From: Nitrospirota bacterium
GTDB lineage: Bacteria > Nitrospirota > Nitrospiria > SBBL01 > JAADHI01
Direction of reading: 5' to 3'
Length of the DNA stretch: 64,000 bases
Assembly (NCBI GenBank): GCA_029261155.1
Contig: JAJDBW010000010.1
Coordinates: 1 to 64,000, forward strand
The notes under the pieces: model-generated
Database searches by the model: none
Told to the model about the DNA's origin: nothing
The model's input: the letters and a program-made list of their open reading frames with translations, nothing else
Position numbers and translations under genes: made by a program
Shown here: positions 26,059 to 34,385 of the stretch, one piece after another
Layout of the letters: each line of letters begins with the position of its first letter
Numbering within the stretch: position 1 is the stretch's first letter

Positions 26059-26894
26059 GCGAAGCCGCTATTGCCGAAAGGGTGGGCCTCATTGCCGGGA
26101 GCGGCTGTTTTCCGCACCTCTTCGCGGAAAACGCGCGGCGCATGGGCTTGTCGGTGGTTGCAGTCGCCCATCAGGGCGAAACCGCAGAAAGCCTTTCCGG
26201 CGAGGTGGACGACATCCTTTGGATCCGCGTCGGTCAGATCGGAAAGGTGATCGCCTTTTTCAAGAAAATGGGGATCAAAAATACGGTCATGGCGGGCGGC
26301 ATCCGGAAGACCCGTATCTTCGAGATGCGTCCCGATGCGCGGGCCTTGGCTATCCTCGCCCGCATCAAGGAAAAGAAAGACGATGTCTTACTGCGCGCCT
26401 TTGCGGATGAATTGGAACGCGAGAACATTCACGTGGAGGAAGCGACCCGTTATCTCGGGAGCTTTCTCGCGGAGGAAGGCGAGTGGACCCGTCCCCTCAA
26501 AAAGGCGGAAAAGGAAGATATTCGATGGGGCTGGCCCTTGGCGAAGCAGGTCGGCGCGCTCGATATCGGGCAGTGCGTCGTGGTCCGAAAGGGCGTAATC
26601 CTGGCCGTCGAAGCGATCGAAGGAACCGATGCGGCAATCCGCCGTGGCGGATTGCTGGGTCAAGAAGAGGCGGTCGTCATTAAGATCTGCAAGCCTCAAC
26701 AGGATCTCCGCTTCGACCTGCCGACCGTCGGTCCACAAACAATCCGAACGATGAAAGAAGTCAAAGCAAGTGTCCTTGCAGTGGAAGCCGGAAGAACCCT
26801 TGTCCTTGAGCGGGCCTTGTTCCTCAAAGAGGCCAAGGCCGCTGGCATTGCCGTGGTGGGCTGCAAGGACGGCGCGGGGATTTTATTGGTTTGA
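26055..26894 (+). CDS. lpxI: UDP-2,3-diacylglucosamine pyrophosphatase LpxI
   Basis: This 279-residue protein cleaves UDP-2,3-diacylglucosamine to lipid X, the alternative to LpxH found in alphaproteobacteria and many deep-branching phyla. VGLIAGSGCFPHLFAENARR at the N-terminus, GGIRKTRIFEMRPD, KKDDVLLRAFADELE and the C-terminal EAGRTLVLERALFLKEA region are typical. It starts with GTG inside the lpxA stop codon. No lpxH-like gene is visible, so this probably supplies the only activity in the pathway. Confidence 0.95.
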   Translation: MSEAAIAERVGLIAGSGCFPHLFAENARRMGLSVVAVAHQGETAESLSGEVDDILWIRVGQIGKVIAFFKKMGIKNTVMAGGIRKTRIFEMRPDARALAILARIKEKKDDVLLRAFADELERENIHVEEATRYLGSFLAEEGEWTRPLKKAEKEDIRWGWPLAKQVGALDIGQCVVVRKGVILAVEAIEGTDAAIRRGGLLGQEEAVVIKICKPQQDLRFDLPTVGPQTIRTMKEVKASVLAVEAGRTLVLERALFLKEAKAAGIAVVGCKDGAGILLV

Positions 26895-26928
26895 GTGTGG
26901 GGGGTTGTTTTTTTAAATCCCCCTCGAT

Positions 26929-26947
26929 CCCCCTTTGTTAAAGGGGG
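26929..26947 (+). repeat. CCCCCTTT-GTT-AAAGGGGG hairpin after lpxI
   Basis: A perfect 8-bp stem with a three-base loop lies in the gap between lpxI and the oxidoreductase, preceded by a second CCCCCTCGAT copy of the arm. There is no T-run behind it, so it resembles the small intergenic palindromes repeated in some genomes more than a terminator. Confidence 0.55.
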
Positions 26948-26972
26948 AAGGTTCTAAAACATTTTTTAAAAT

Positions 26973-27944
26973 ATGAGCAAAGATAAAACAATGCAATCAG
27001 AAAAATTGAAAGTTGCAGTCATCGGCGTCGGCTCGCTGGGCCAACACCATGCCCGTGTTTATGCTGAAATGGAAGACGTCGCTCTGGTCGGCGTGGTCGA
27101 TCAGGATCTGAACCGGGCCAAGGAAATCGCCGCCAAATATGATTGCGAGGCTTATCATGAGATTGACCCGCTCTTCGGACACATCGATGCGGCGAGCGTT
27201 GTCGTGCCGACCCTCTATCATCATCCGGTCTCCAAGCGGCTCTTGGAACAAGGCGTGCATCTGCTCCTTGAAAAACCAATGACCACAACCTTGGCGGAAG
27301 CCGACGAGCTTATCGCCCTCTCGGAGCAAAGCGGGGCCCTGCTTCAAATCGGTCATATCGAACAATTCAACGCCGGCGTGCGAGCCTTAAAAAAACACCT
27401 AAGCCAGCCGCGTTTTTTTGAATGCCATCGCATCGGCCCCTTTGTTGGTCGCGGCACCGATGTCCATGTGATTCTCGATTTAATGATCCATGATCTGGAT
27501 ATCATTTTATCGCTGGTGCCTTCAGAGCTCAGCGAGATCCGGGCCGTCGGAACCTCGGTGCTGACGCCGCAAATCGATATCGCCAATGTCCGCCTCGCTT
27601 TTGAGAATGGCTGCGTCGCCAATATTACGGCGAGCCGGGTGTCTCAAGAAAAGCTACGGAAGATTCGAATCTTCCAGTCCGACGCCTATTTCTCGCTCGA
27701 TTACATGGCGCAAGCGATGGTGATTTACCGGCGTGAAATCCAGGCGGACGGCACGCCGACCATTAAAGTAGAAAAGATCGCCGCAGAAAAAGAAGAGTCC
27801 TTAAAGGCCGAACTGGCCGCATTTATTCAATCGGTCCGGACACAAAGCACCCCGCAGATTTCCGGGCGCGAAGGGCGTCGCGCCCTGGATCTTGCGCTAC
27901 GGATCGTCGACCTCATCAAAAATGGCCAAGCAACAGGACCTTAA
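26973..27944 (+). CDS. Gfo/Idh/MocA-family NAD(P)-dependent sugar dehydrogenase in the lipid A cluster
   Basis: This is a 323-residue oxidoreductase. The Rossmann motif VAVIGVGSLGQHHARVYAEM begins near residue 10, EKPMTTTLAEADELI holds the family EKP motif, and DVHVILDLMIHDLDIILSL supplies the catalytic Asp/His region. It lies between lpxI and lpxB, so a UDP-GlcNAc-derived substrate is likely. The best-known example in such a position is GnnA, which oxidises the 3-hydroxyl of UDP-GlcNAc before transamination by GnnB. No aminotransferase is present in the window. The first ATG has little ribosome-site support; 26991 is an alternative. Confidence 0.88.
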   Translation: MSKDKTMQSEKLKVAVIGVGSLGQHHARVYAEMEDVALVGVVDQDLNRAKEIAAKYDCEAYHEIDPLFGHIDAASVVVPTLYHHPVSKRLLEQGVHLLLEKPMTTTLAEADELIALSEQSGALLQIGHIEQFNAGVRALKKHLSQPRFFECHRIGPFVGRGTDVHVILDLMIHDLDIILSLVPSELSEIRAVGTSVLTPQIDIANVRLAFENGCVANITASRVSQEKLRKIRIFQSDAYFSLDYMAQAMVIYRREIQADGTPTIKVEKIAAEKEESLKAELAAFIQSVRTQSTPQISGREGRRALDLALRIVDLIKNGQATGP

Positions 27945-29133
27945 TTCGAGAGACACGACCTCCCGCATCATGATGGTCGCCGGAGAGGCCTCCGGTGATT
28001 TGCATGGTGGGGCCTTGGCCGAAGCCTTATTCGCCTTAGACCGCAACCTCGAGATTGTGGGTTTCGGCGGCGGGGCGATGCGAGAGGCGGGCGTCGACAT
28101 CCGTTACGATATCGAACAACTTGGAATCGTTGGCCTGATCGAGGTGCTCTATCATTTTAACGAGATCTTAGCGGCCTACCAAAAAGCCTTGACGCTCTTG
28201 ACCGACCAGGTGCAGGTCCTCGTTCTGATCGACTTTCCCGATTTTAATCTCCGCCTTGCGAAAGCGGCCAAGGGCTTGGGGATTCCGGTGGTGTACTATG
28301 TCAGCCCGCAAATTTGGGCCTGGCGTTCGGGGCGGATTAAAATGATTGCCGAACGAGTTGATCGCATGCTGGTGATTCTCCCATTTGAAGAAAAAATCTA
28401 TCGACAGGCCGAGGTGCCCTGCGAATTCGTCGGACACCCTTTGCTGGACGAGTTTGAAAAAAAGGGACTGGAGCGAAAAGAGAAAACGACAAGACCTATC
28501 TCAACACCGCCCACCCTGGCGCTGCTTCCGGGCAGCCGGAAGCGGGAGGTGAGCGTTCTCTTGCCCCTCATGCTGGCTGGGACCGAACGATTGGTGCGGG
28601 ATTTTCCCGGTTTGCAGATCCTGATTCCGGCGGCACCCTCACTTCCTGAAGATTTTATTTCAGACTTAGTGGCTTCCTCTCCCTTGCCCGTGAAGATCCT
28701 AAAAGGGGGTGTGTACGAGGCCTTTTCCGCCTCCGACCTGGCCCTGGTGGCCTCCGGAACCGCGACCTTGCAGGGGGCGCTTGCCGGGACGCCCATGGTG
28801 GTTATTTATAAGATTTCGTGGATCAGCTATTGGATTGCACGCGTCCTGGTGCAAGTCAAGTCGATGAGCCTCGCCAATATTATCGCCGACGCACCCTTTA
28901 TTCCGGAACTGATCCAGTCGGAGGTGACGCCCATTCGAATCGCCCAAGAACTGACCCGGCTTTTAAAAGACGATACGGCGCGGGAAGCGATGCGGCGGGA
29001 ACTCCATACGGTCGCCGGACGACTGGGACAAGCTGGCGCTTCCCAGCGTGCAGCCCAAGCCGTATTAAGGGTGCGCGACGGTGGACTTGAAGACAATGAA
29101 GCCCTTTCGCTCGCGCAAGAGATCTCGGCATGA
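27922..29133 (+). CDS. lpxB: Lipid-A-disaccharide synthase LpxB
   Basis: This 403-residue GT19 enzyme joins lipid X to UDP-2,3-diacylglucosamine. Its N-terminal MMVAGEASGDLHGGALAEAL is invariant in the family. FPDFNLRLAKAAKGLGIPVV, YYVSPQIWAWRSGRIKMI and LALLPGSRKREV follow as expected. I take ATG 27922, which overlaps the preceding gene by 23 bases; the ATG at 27970 would begin right at the conserved motif and cannot be excluded. It is coupled to msbA by an ATGA overlap. Confidence 0.95.
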   Translation: MAKQQDLNSRDTTSRIMMVAGEASGDLHGGALAEALFALDRNLEIVGFGGGAMREAGVDIRYDIEQLGIVGLIEVLYHFNEILAAYQKALTLLTDQVQVLVLIDFPDFNLRLAKAAKGLGIPVVYYVSPQIWAWRSGRIKMIAERVDRMLVILPFEEKIYRQAEVPCEFVGHPLLDEFEKKGLERKEKTTRPISTPPTLALLPGSRKREVSVLLPLMLAGTERLVRDFPGLQILIPAAPSLPEDFISDLVASSPLPVKILKGGVYEAFSASDLALVASGTATLQGALAGTPMVVIYKISWISYWIARVLVQVKSMSLANIIADAPFIPELIQSEVTPIRIAQELTRLLKDDTAREAMRRELHTVAGRLGQAGASQRAAQAVLRVRDGGLEDNEALSLAQEISA

Positions 29134-30893
29134 GGCTTTATATTCGACTGTTTCAATACATTAAGCCTTACCGCCGGTGGCTGATCGGATCGGTCGCCTG
29201 CGCCGGAATCGTCTCCGCGATGACGGCGTCCTACGCTTGGCTCATCAAGCCCGTCATCGACGATGTCTTCATCCGAAAAGACGAAGCGATGTTGATCATC
29301 GTTCCCGCCGCCATCATTATCGTGTCCTTACTCAAGGGCCTGTCGAGCTATGGTCAGTCCTACATGATGCGCTACGCGGGCAGCTGGATCATCGCCGATT
29401 TGCGTAAGGCTCTCTACCGGCAGATGCTGCTCTTGCCCGTCGGCTATCACACCGAGCAGGCAACCGGGCAGCTGATCTCCCGCATCATTCACGACGTTGA
29501 GGTGATGCAAAACGCCGTCTCGACTGTGGTGAAGGACCTCTTTCAACAAACGCTGACCCTCATCGGCCTGGTGGCCGTGGTGCTTTATCAAGATTGGCAA
29601 CTCGCCCTCTTCGTCGTCCTCGGCATGCCGATTTTGACCTATCCCATTGTCCTCATCGGCAAGCGTCTTCGGGAGATTGGGCGTAAAGGCCAGGAGCGTG
29701 CAGGCGACTTGACCAATATTCTTCAAGAAGCGCTCGCCGGGATACGCATTGTGAAGGCCTTCGGACGAGAAGATTTCGAGGCGGATCGCTTCAACAATCG
29801 AAACGTGGCCTACTATAAAACCGTGGTCAAATCGGTCGCCATCGGGGAGATCACCTCGCCCTTAATCGAAACCATCCTGAGCTTCGCGATTGGCGCGGTG
29901 ATTTGGTATGGCGGCTCCCGCGTGATTGCCGATGCCATGACGCCGGGAACCTTTTTCTCTTTTATCGCGGCCGCCTCCATGATGTATGCGCCCATTAAAA
30001 GTTTGAGCCGCGCCAACAATCAACTTCAGCAAGCCATGGCAGCGGCGGAACGGGTTTTCTCCGTGCTTGATTTAAAAAACGAGCGGCAACGCGATTCGGG
30101 CAAGGCCCTCATGCCGAGGTTGAAAGGTGCGGTGGAATTTCAATCGGTCTCTTTTGTTTACAGCGATGCGGAGGCCCCCGCTCTCTCCGGGATCACGCTC
30201 AAAGCCGCGCCGGGCGATCTCGTGGCCTTGGTCGGCAGCAGTGGCGCGGGTAAGACCACCTTGATCAATCTCATCCCTCGATTCTACGAAGCCTCCTCCG
30301 GACAAATTCTCATGGACGGCATCCCCATTCAAAGTGTCACCCTGGCCTCGCTGCGCGCGCAGATCGGCATCGTCAGCCAAGAGGTCGTACTTTTCGACGA
30401 GAGCGTTCGCTGGAATATTGCCTACGGGAGGCCAGATGCGAGCGATGCGCAGATTAAGGCGGCGGCGAAGGCCGCCTACGCCGATGCCTTTATCGACAAG
30501 CTTCCCATGGGCTACGACACCTTAATTGAAAAGGGCGGCGCGAATTTGTCCGGGGGCGAACGGCAACGCTTGGCCATCGCACGGGCGCTTTTAAAAGACC
30601 CGCCGATTCTGATTCTCGACGAGGCGACCTCCGCCCTCGATACCGAATCGGAATTCATTATCCGAAAGGCCTTGGCCGGCTTGATGGAAAACCGGACGAC
30701 CTTTGTGATTGCGCATCGTCTTTCGACGATCCAACGTGCAAGCTGTATTTATGTGATCGACCAAGGGCGTATCGCCGAGCAGGGGCGACATGATGATCTG
30801 ATTCAACGGGACGGCCTCTACCGCAAGGTCTATCGCATGCAGTTTAAGGAGATCGAAGACATTGCACCGCGCGAAGGGCTTTCCGTCGAATAG
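29130..30893 (+). CDS. msbA: Lipid A flippase, ABC transporter MsbA
   Basis: This 587-residue half-transporter (membrane domain plus ATPase) flips core-lipid A across the inner membrane. Six hydrophobic helices occupy the first 310 residues. The ATPase has Walker A LVGSSGAGKTT at about 368-378, signature LSGGERQRLAIARALLKD near 473, and Walker B ILILDEATSALD. The start codon overlaps the lpxB stop. The context between lpxB and waaA makes MsbA the clear choice over other exporters of the same fold. Confidence 0.95.
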   Translation: MRLYIRLFQYIKPYRRWLIGSVACAGIVSAMTASYAWLIKPVIDDVFIRKDEAMLIIVPAAIIIVSLLKGLSSYGQSYMMRYAGSWIIADLRKALYRQMLLLPVGYHTEQATGQLISRIIHDVEVMQNAVSTVVKDLFQQTLTLIGLVAVVLYQDWQLALFVVLGMPILTYPIVLIGKRLREIGRKGQERAGDLTNILQEALAGIRIVKAFGREDFEADRFNNRNVAYYKTVVKSVAIGEITSPLIETILSFAIGAVIWYGGSRVIADAMTPGTFFSFIAAASMMYAPIKSLSRANNQLQQAMAAAERVFSVLDLKNERQRDSGKALMPRLKGAVEFQSVSFVYSDAEAPALSGITLKAAPGDLVALVGSSGAGKTTLINLIPRFYEASSGQILMDGIPIQSVTLASLRAQIGIVSQEVVLFDESVRWNIAYGRPDASDAQIKAAAKAAYADAFIDKLPMGYDTLIEKGGANLSGGERQRLAIARALLKDPPILILDEATSALDTESEFIIRKALAGLMENRTTFVIAHRLSTIQRASCIYVIDQGRIAEQGRHDDLIQRDGLYRKVYRMQFKEIEDIAPREGLSVE

Positions 30894-30971
30894 GCCAGGC
30901 ACAATAACGGGTCCGCGCAGCTGTCCACTCAAGCTCCCCGGACGCAAACACTTGGCCGCAAGAGCGGACAC

Positions 30972-32306
30972 ATGAAAACACGCTTTTTTTATGGCCTCTA
31001 CAATCTATCTTTTCTGCTCCTCCTCCCCTTTTTTTTATTGTTCCTCCTCGGCGTCTTCGTCTTTCAACCGGCCTATCGGCGACACATGGGCATGCGTTTC
31101 GGTATTTACCCCGCGGGGTTTTTCGAGCGGCTTCGCGGCGGGCGGCGCTTTTGGATTCATGCCGCCTCCGTCGGGGAGGTCATCATGTCCCGTCCCTTCG
31201 TCCGGGCCTTAAGGGAACGCTATCCGGAGGCCCTCATCGCCGTTTCGACCATCACCCCGACGGGGCGGGCGGCGGCGCAGGGCCAACTCCCGGAGGCTGA
31301 TTTGTGTTTTTACTTTCCCTTCGATTTTTTTTGGATCGTACCCGGCCTGCTGGAGAAACTGAAACCGGCGCTCCTCATTCTCATGGAAACAGAACTCTGG
31401 CCCAATTGCCTTCGAAGCCTCGCGAGGCGCAAGATCCCCGCCGTCCTCGTCAACGGCCGGATTTCGAATAAAAGCTTTCCCCGTTACCTTCGGTTTCGGC
31501 CCTTTATCGCCTGTGTGCTTGAGTCCCTTCCACACTATTTGATGCAATCGCAGTCGGATGCGGATCGCATCGTCGCCCTCGGCGCTGCACCGGGACGTGT
31601 GGAAGTCACAGGCAATATGAAGTATGATCAAGGCTTGGACGAAGGCCGTCCAAGCGCGGATCGCCTTCGCGAAAAGCTGGGACTTGCCGAAGACGATGTT
31701 GTGATGATCGCGGGCAGCACGCGGCCTGGCGAAGAAGCCGCGGTCTTGGAGGCCTATCTCAGGCTCCGGGCGGTCTTGCCCGCCTTGGTGCTGATGATCG
31801 CGCCACGTCACTTGCATCGCTTGGCCGAGATCGAGCGGCTCCTCGCCGAGCGGGGCTTGACCTCGATTCGGAAAAGCGCAATCGCGGGCGACTTTCGGCG
31901 GGAGGACGGCGTGCAGGCGCCAGTTATTTTAATCGACACCATGGGCGAGCTGGGCAGGCTCTACCCTTTTGGACGTTATATTTTTATCGGCGGCAGTCTG
32001 GCCCCCTTGGGCGGACAAAATCCCTTGGAGGCGGCGGCTTGCCGCAAGCCGGTTTTTTTTGGTCCGCACATGGACAACTTTAAGGAAATCGCGGCACAAC
32101 TGCTTGCCGTCGAGGCGGCGATACAAGTGGCTGACGGTGCGGATTTGGGCGAAAAAATGCTTCGCTTGCATGCACAGCCTGAAGACTACGAAAAAAAAGC
32201 GGAAGCCGCCTACCAAGTTGTCCTCAAGCATCGGGGGGCGGTCGAGCGGAACCTGGCGCAGATCGCGACCTTGATCGAGAGCGGCAATATGGACGGGAGG
32301 GACTGA
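30972..32306 (+). CDS. waaA: 3-deoxy-D-manno-octulosonic acid (Kdo) transferase WaaA
   Basis: This 444-residue GT30 enzyme adds Kdo from CMP-Kdo to the lipid A precursor. An N-terminal membrane helix (LSFLLLLPFFLLFLLGVFVF) anchors it. IHAASVGEVIMSRPFVRAL carries the catalytic Glu motif, ISTITPTGR-like AVSTITPTGRAAA follows, and the C-terminal domain shows GNMKYDQ, GSTRPGEE and GGSLAPLGGQNPLEAAA. The length fits. It lies 78 bases after msbA. Whether it adds one, two or more Kdo residues cannot be read directly, although a Kdo kinase downstream often goes with a single phosphorylated Kdo. Confidence 0.95.
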   Translation: MKTRFFYGLYNLSFLLLLPFFLLFLLGVFVFQPAYRRHMGMRFGIYPAGFFERLRGGRRFWIHAASVGEVIMSRPFVRALRERYPEALIAVSTITPTGRAAAQGQLPEADLCFYFPFDFFWIVPGLLEKLKPALLILMETELWPNCLRSLARRKIPAVLVNGRISNKSFPRYLRFRPFIACVLESLPHYLMQSQSDADRIVALGAAPGRVEVTGNMKYDQGLDEGRPSADRLREKLGLAEDDVVMIAGSTRPGEEAAVLEAYLRLRAVLPALVLMIAPRHLHRLAEIERLLAERGLTSIRKSAIAGDFRREDGVQAPVILIDTMGELGRLYPFGRYIFIGGSLAPLGGQNPLEAAACRKPVFFGPHMDNFKEIAAQLLAVEAAIQVADGADLGEKMLRLHAQPEDYEKKAEAAYQVVLKHRGAVERNLAQIATLIESGNMDGRD

Positions 32307-32362
32307 TCATCGGCGCAGATCTGTATCGCCCCTCCGCCCTCCAGCGAGCGGGCATCAAAGGG

Positions 32363-33445
32363 ATGTCTCCTTTTCTGGCCTGGCTTTGGGGTGAGGGCGG
32401 TGGAATTTCGAATGGGCTGAAGCTGCCTTTTAGTGCTGCCGCCTGGCTCTATGGCGGGGTGATCGGCCTACGGATCTTCCTCTACCGGACCGGTCTACTG
32501 CCCACAAAACGGGTGGACTGCCACGTCGTCAGCGTGGGTAATTTAACGACGGGCGGCACGGGAAAAACACCGGTGGTCCTCTATTTGGCCGAGCAATGGC
32601 AGGCCCGGGGGAAGCGTGTGGGCATTGTGAGCCGGGGCTATCGCCGGAAAAAGAAGGATGGCGTGGTCTTGGTGTCCGACGGAGAACAGGTCTTGGAGAC
32701 CGCCGAGGCTGTGGGAGACGAAGCCTACTTGATGGCGGAACGTTTAAAGGGGATCCCCGTGGCCGTGGCCGCCGACCGCTATGCAGGCTGCCGATTTCTG
32801 CAATCCCGTTTCGCGGTCGATGTTATTTTGCTCGACGACGGCTTTCAACACCTGAGACTGCATCGCGACCTCAATCTCTTGCTCGTGGATGCCACGAAGC
32901 CCTTCGGCAACGGGCATCTCTTGCCAAGAGGCGCGCTCCGGGAACCCTTGTCACAAATGCAACGGGCCGACATGGTGATTTTGACGCGCGCGGATGACCA
33001 GGTCGAGCTGGATAAAACAATGTCTACCGTCTCCGCCTTTGGTCTACCGACACTTCAAAGCTGTTTTCAGCCGACGGGTTTGGTGAATTTAAAGACCGCT
33101 GAAACGCGCGCGCATTCAGAACTGTCCGGCCAAAGCGTCTTGCCGGTCTGCGGCATTGGAAACCCGGATGCCTTTTTGAGGCAGTTGGCCGATCTCGGCG
33201 CAAAACTGGAATCGCCCATGCTTTTCCCTGATCATCACCCCTATGGGCCCGCGGATCTTGAGCGGATTGACCGCGTTGCCGAAGCGGCGGGACTGCGTTG
33301 GATTGTGACGACGGAAAAAGATGCAGTAAAAATCAAGGCGCTCGATCTGATTCATCCAATGGCAGCCAAATTTTATGCGCTTCGCATCGGACCGATTTTT
33401 AAGGACGAATCTGGACCCGCCTTTCGGCGCTTGTTCGAAAAATGA
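32363..33445 (+). CDS. lpxK: Tetraacyldisaccharide 4'-kinase LpxK
   Basis: This 360-residue membrane-associated kinase forms lipid IVA. A P-loop, VGNLTTGGTGKTPVVLYLAE, starts near residue 58. The family motifs GYRRKKKDGVVLVSDG, VGDEAYLMA and DVILLDDGFQHLRLHRDLNL follow, then LLPRGALREPL. The ATG at 32363 is used, though readable frame upstream (no good start) suggests the N-terminus might be a little longer. The stop overlaps the next ATG by four bases. Confidence 0.95.
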   Translation: MSPFLAWLWGEGGGISNGLKLPFSAAAWLYGGVIGLRIFLYRTGLLPTKRVDCHVVSVGNLTTGGTGKTPVVLYLAEQWQARGKRVGIVSRGYRRKKKDGVVLVSDGEQVLETAEAVGDEAYLMAERLKGIPVAVAADRYAGCRFLQSRFAVDVILLDDGFQHLRLHRDLNLLLVDATKPFGNGHLLPRGALREPLSQMQRADMVILTRADDQVELDKTMSTVSAFGLPTLQSCFQPTGLVNLKTAETRAHSELSGQSVLPVCGIGNPDAFLRQLADLGAKLESPMLFPDHHPYGPADLERIDRVAEAAGLRWIVTTEKDAVKIKALDLIHPMAAKFYALRIGPIFKDESGPAFRRLFEK

Positions 33446-34341
33446 AGCAACAGATTGAATACCTCCTGCTGATACTTTTGATCGGCGTCTTCCGAATCCT
33501 GCCCTATCCCCTCGCCCTGCGCTTGGGCGCCGCCTTGGGCGGCGGATTTCATCGCCTCGACCGGCGGCATCGCTTGATCGCCCTCGACAATTTACGCGCC
33601 GCCTTCAAGAGCGAAAAGACAGAAGCGGAATTGGAGACGATTGCCCTGGGTGTGTACCAAAACCTGGGCCGCTCGGCCGTGGAAGTGATGCGGCTTTCGC
33701 ATCAGACCCCCGCGGAGATTATGGCGATGACGGAAATCGAAGGGCTTGAACATTATCAAGCGGCGAAGCAGGGGAATAAAGGGGTGATCCTTTTGGGTGC
33801 GCATTTTGGCAATTGGGAGTGGATTCCGACGGCCTTGGGCATCGCGGGCGCGCCCATGCACATCATCGTACGCCCTATCGACAACCCATTCATCGATCGG
33901 ATGATTCATGCCTTGCGCGAGCGGCACGGCAACACCGTCTTAAACAAGCGGACCGATACCCCGGAGGTGATCCGGCTTTTAAGGAAGGGCGAGGCCATTG
34001 GCTTTTTGCTTGATCAAAATGTCGGGCGCGAAAAGGCCATCTTTGTGGACTACTTCGGGCGTCCCGCTGGAACGAACAAGGCCCTGGCGACGATTGCCCT
34101 GCGCACCGGCGCGCCCGTGGTGCCGATGTTCGTCATCCGGCAAAAGTACGGCCATAAAATCGTGATCGAAAAACCCATGGACCTGCCGCGCAGCGGGGTC
34201 TTGAAGGACGACTTAGTGGACATCACACGCTTGTTTACGAACAAAATCGAATCCTATGTCCGGCAGTATCCGGAGCAATGGCTCTGGCTCCATCGCCGCT
34301 GGAAGACTCGGCCGCCGGAAGAGGATGGGGTGGACGGTTGA
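33442..34341 (+). CDS. lpxL: Lipid A late acyltransferase (LpxL/HtrB family)
   Basis: This 299-residue lysophospholipid-acyltransferase-like enzyme adds a secondary acyl chain to Kdo-lipid A. An N-terminal membrane helix is followed by the H-x4-E catalytic motif in GAHFGNWEW (His121, Glu126), then GEAIGFLLDQNVGREKAIFV and GTNKALATIALRTGAPVVP. LpxL and LpxM cannot be told apart with certainty from sequence alone; only one such gene is present, so a penta-acyl lipid A, or a second gene elsewhere, is expected. Confidence 0.9.
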   Translation: MKQQIEYLLLILLIGVFRILPYPLALRLGAALGGGFHRLDRRHRLIALDNLRAAFKSEKTEAELETIALGVYQNLGRSAVEVMRLSHQTPAEIMAMTEIEGLEHYQAAKQGNKGVILLGAHFGNWEWIPTALGIAGAPMHIIVRPIDNPFIDRMIHALRERHGNTVLNKRTDTPEVIRLLRKGEAIGFLLDQNVGREKAIFVDYFGRPAGTNKALATIALRTGAPVVPMFVIRQKYGHKIVIEKPMDLPRSGVLKDDLVDITRLFTNKIESYVRQYPEQWLWLHRRWKTRPPEEDGVDG

Positions 34342-34385
34342 CGGTGATCAGTTGAAAAATAGAAACCTGAAAATTCATACATTAA

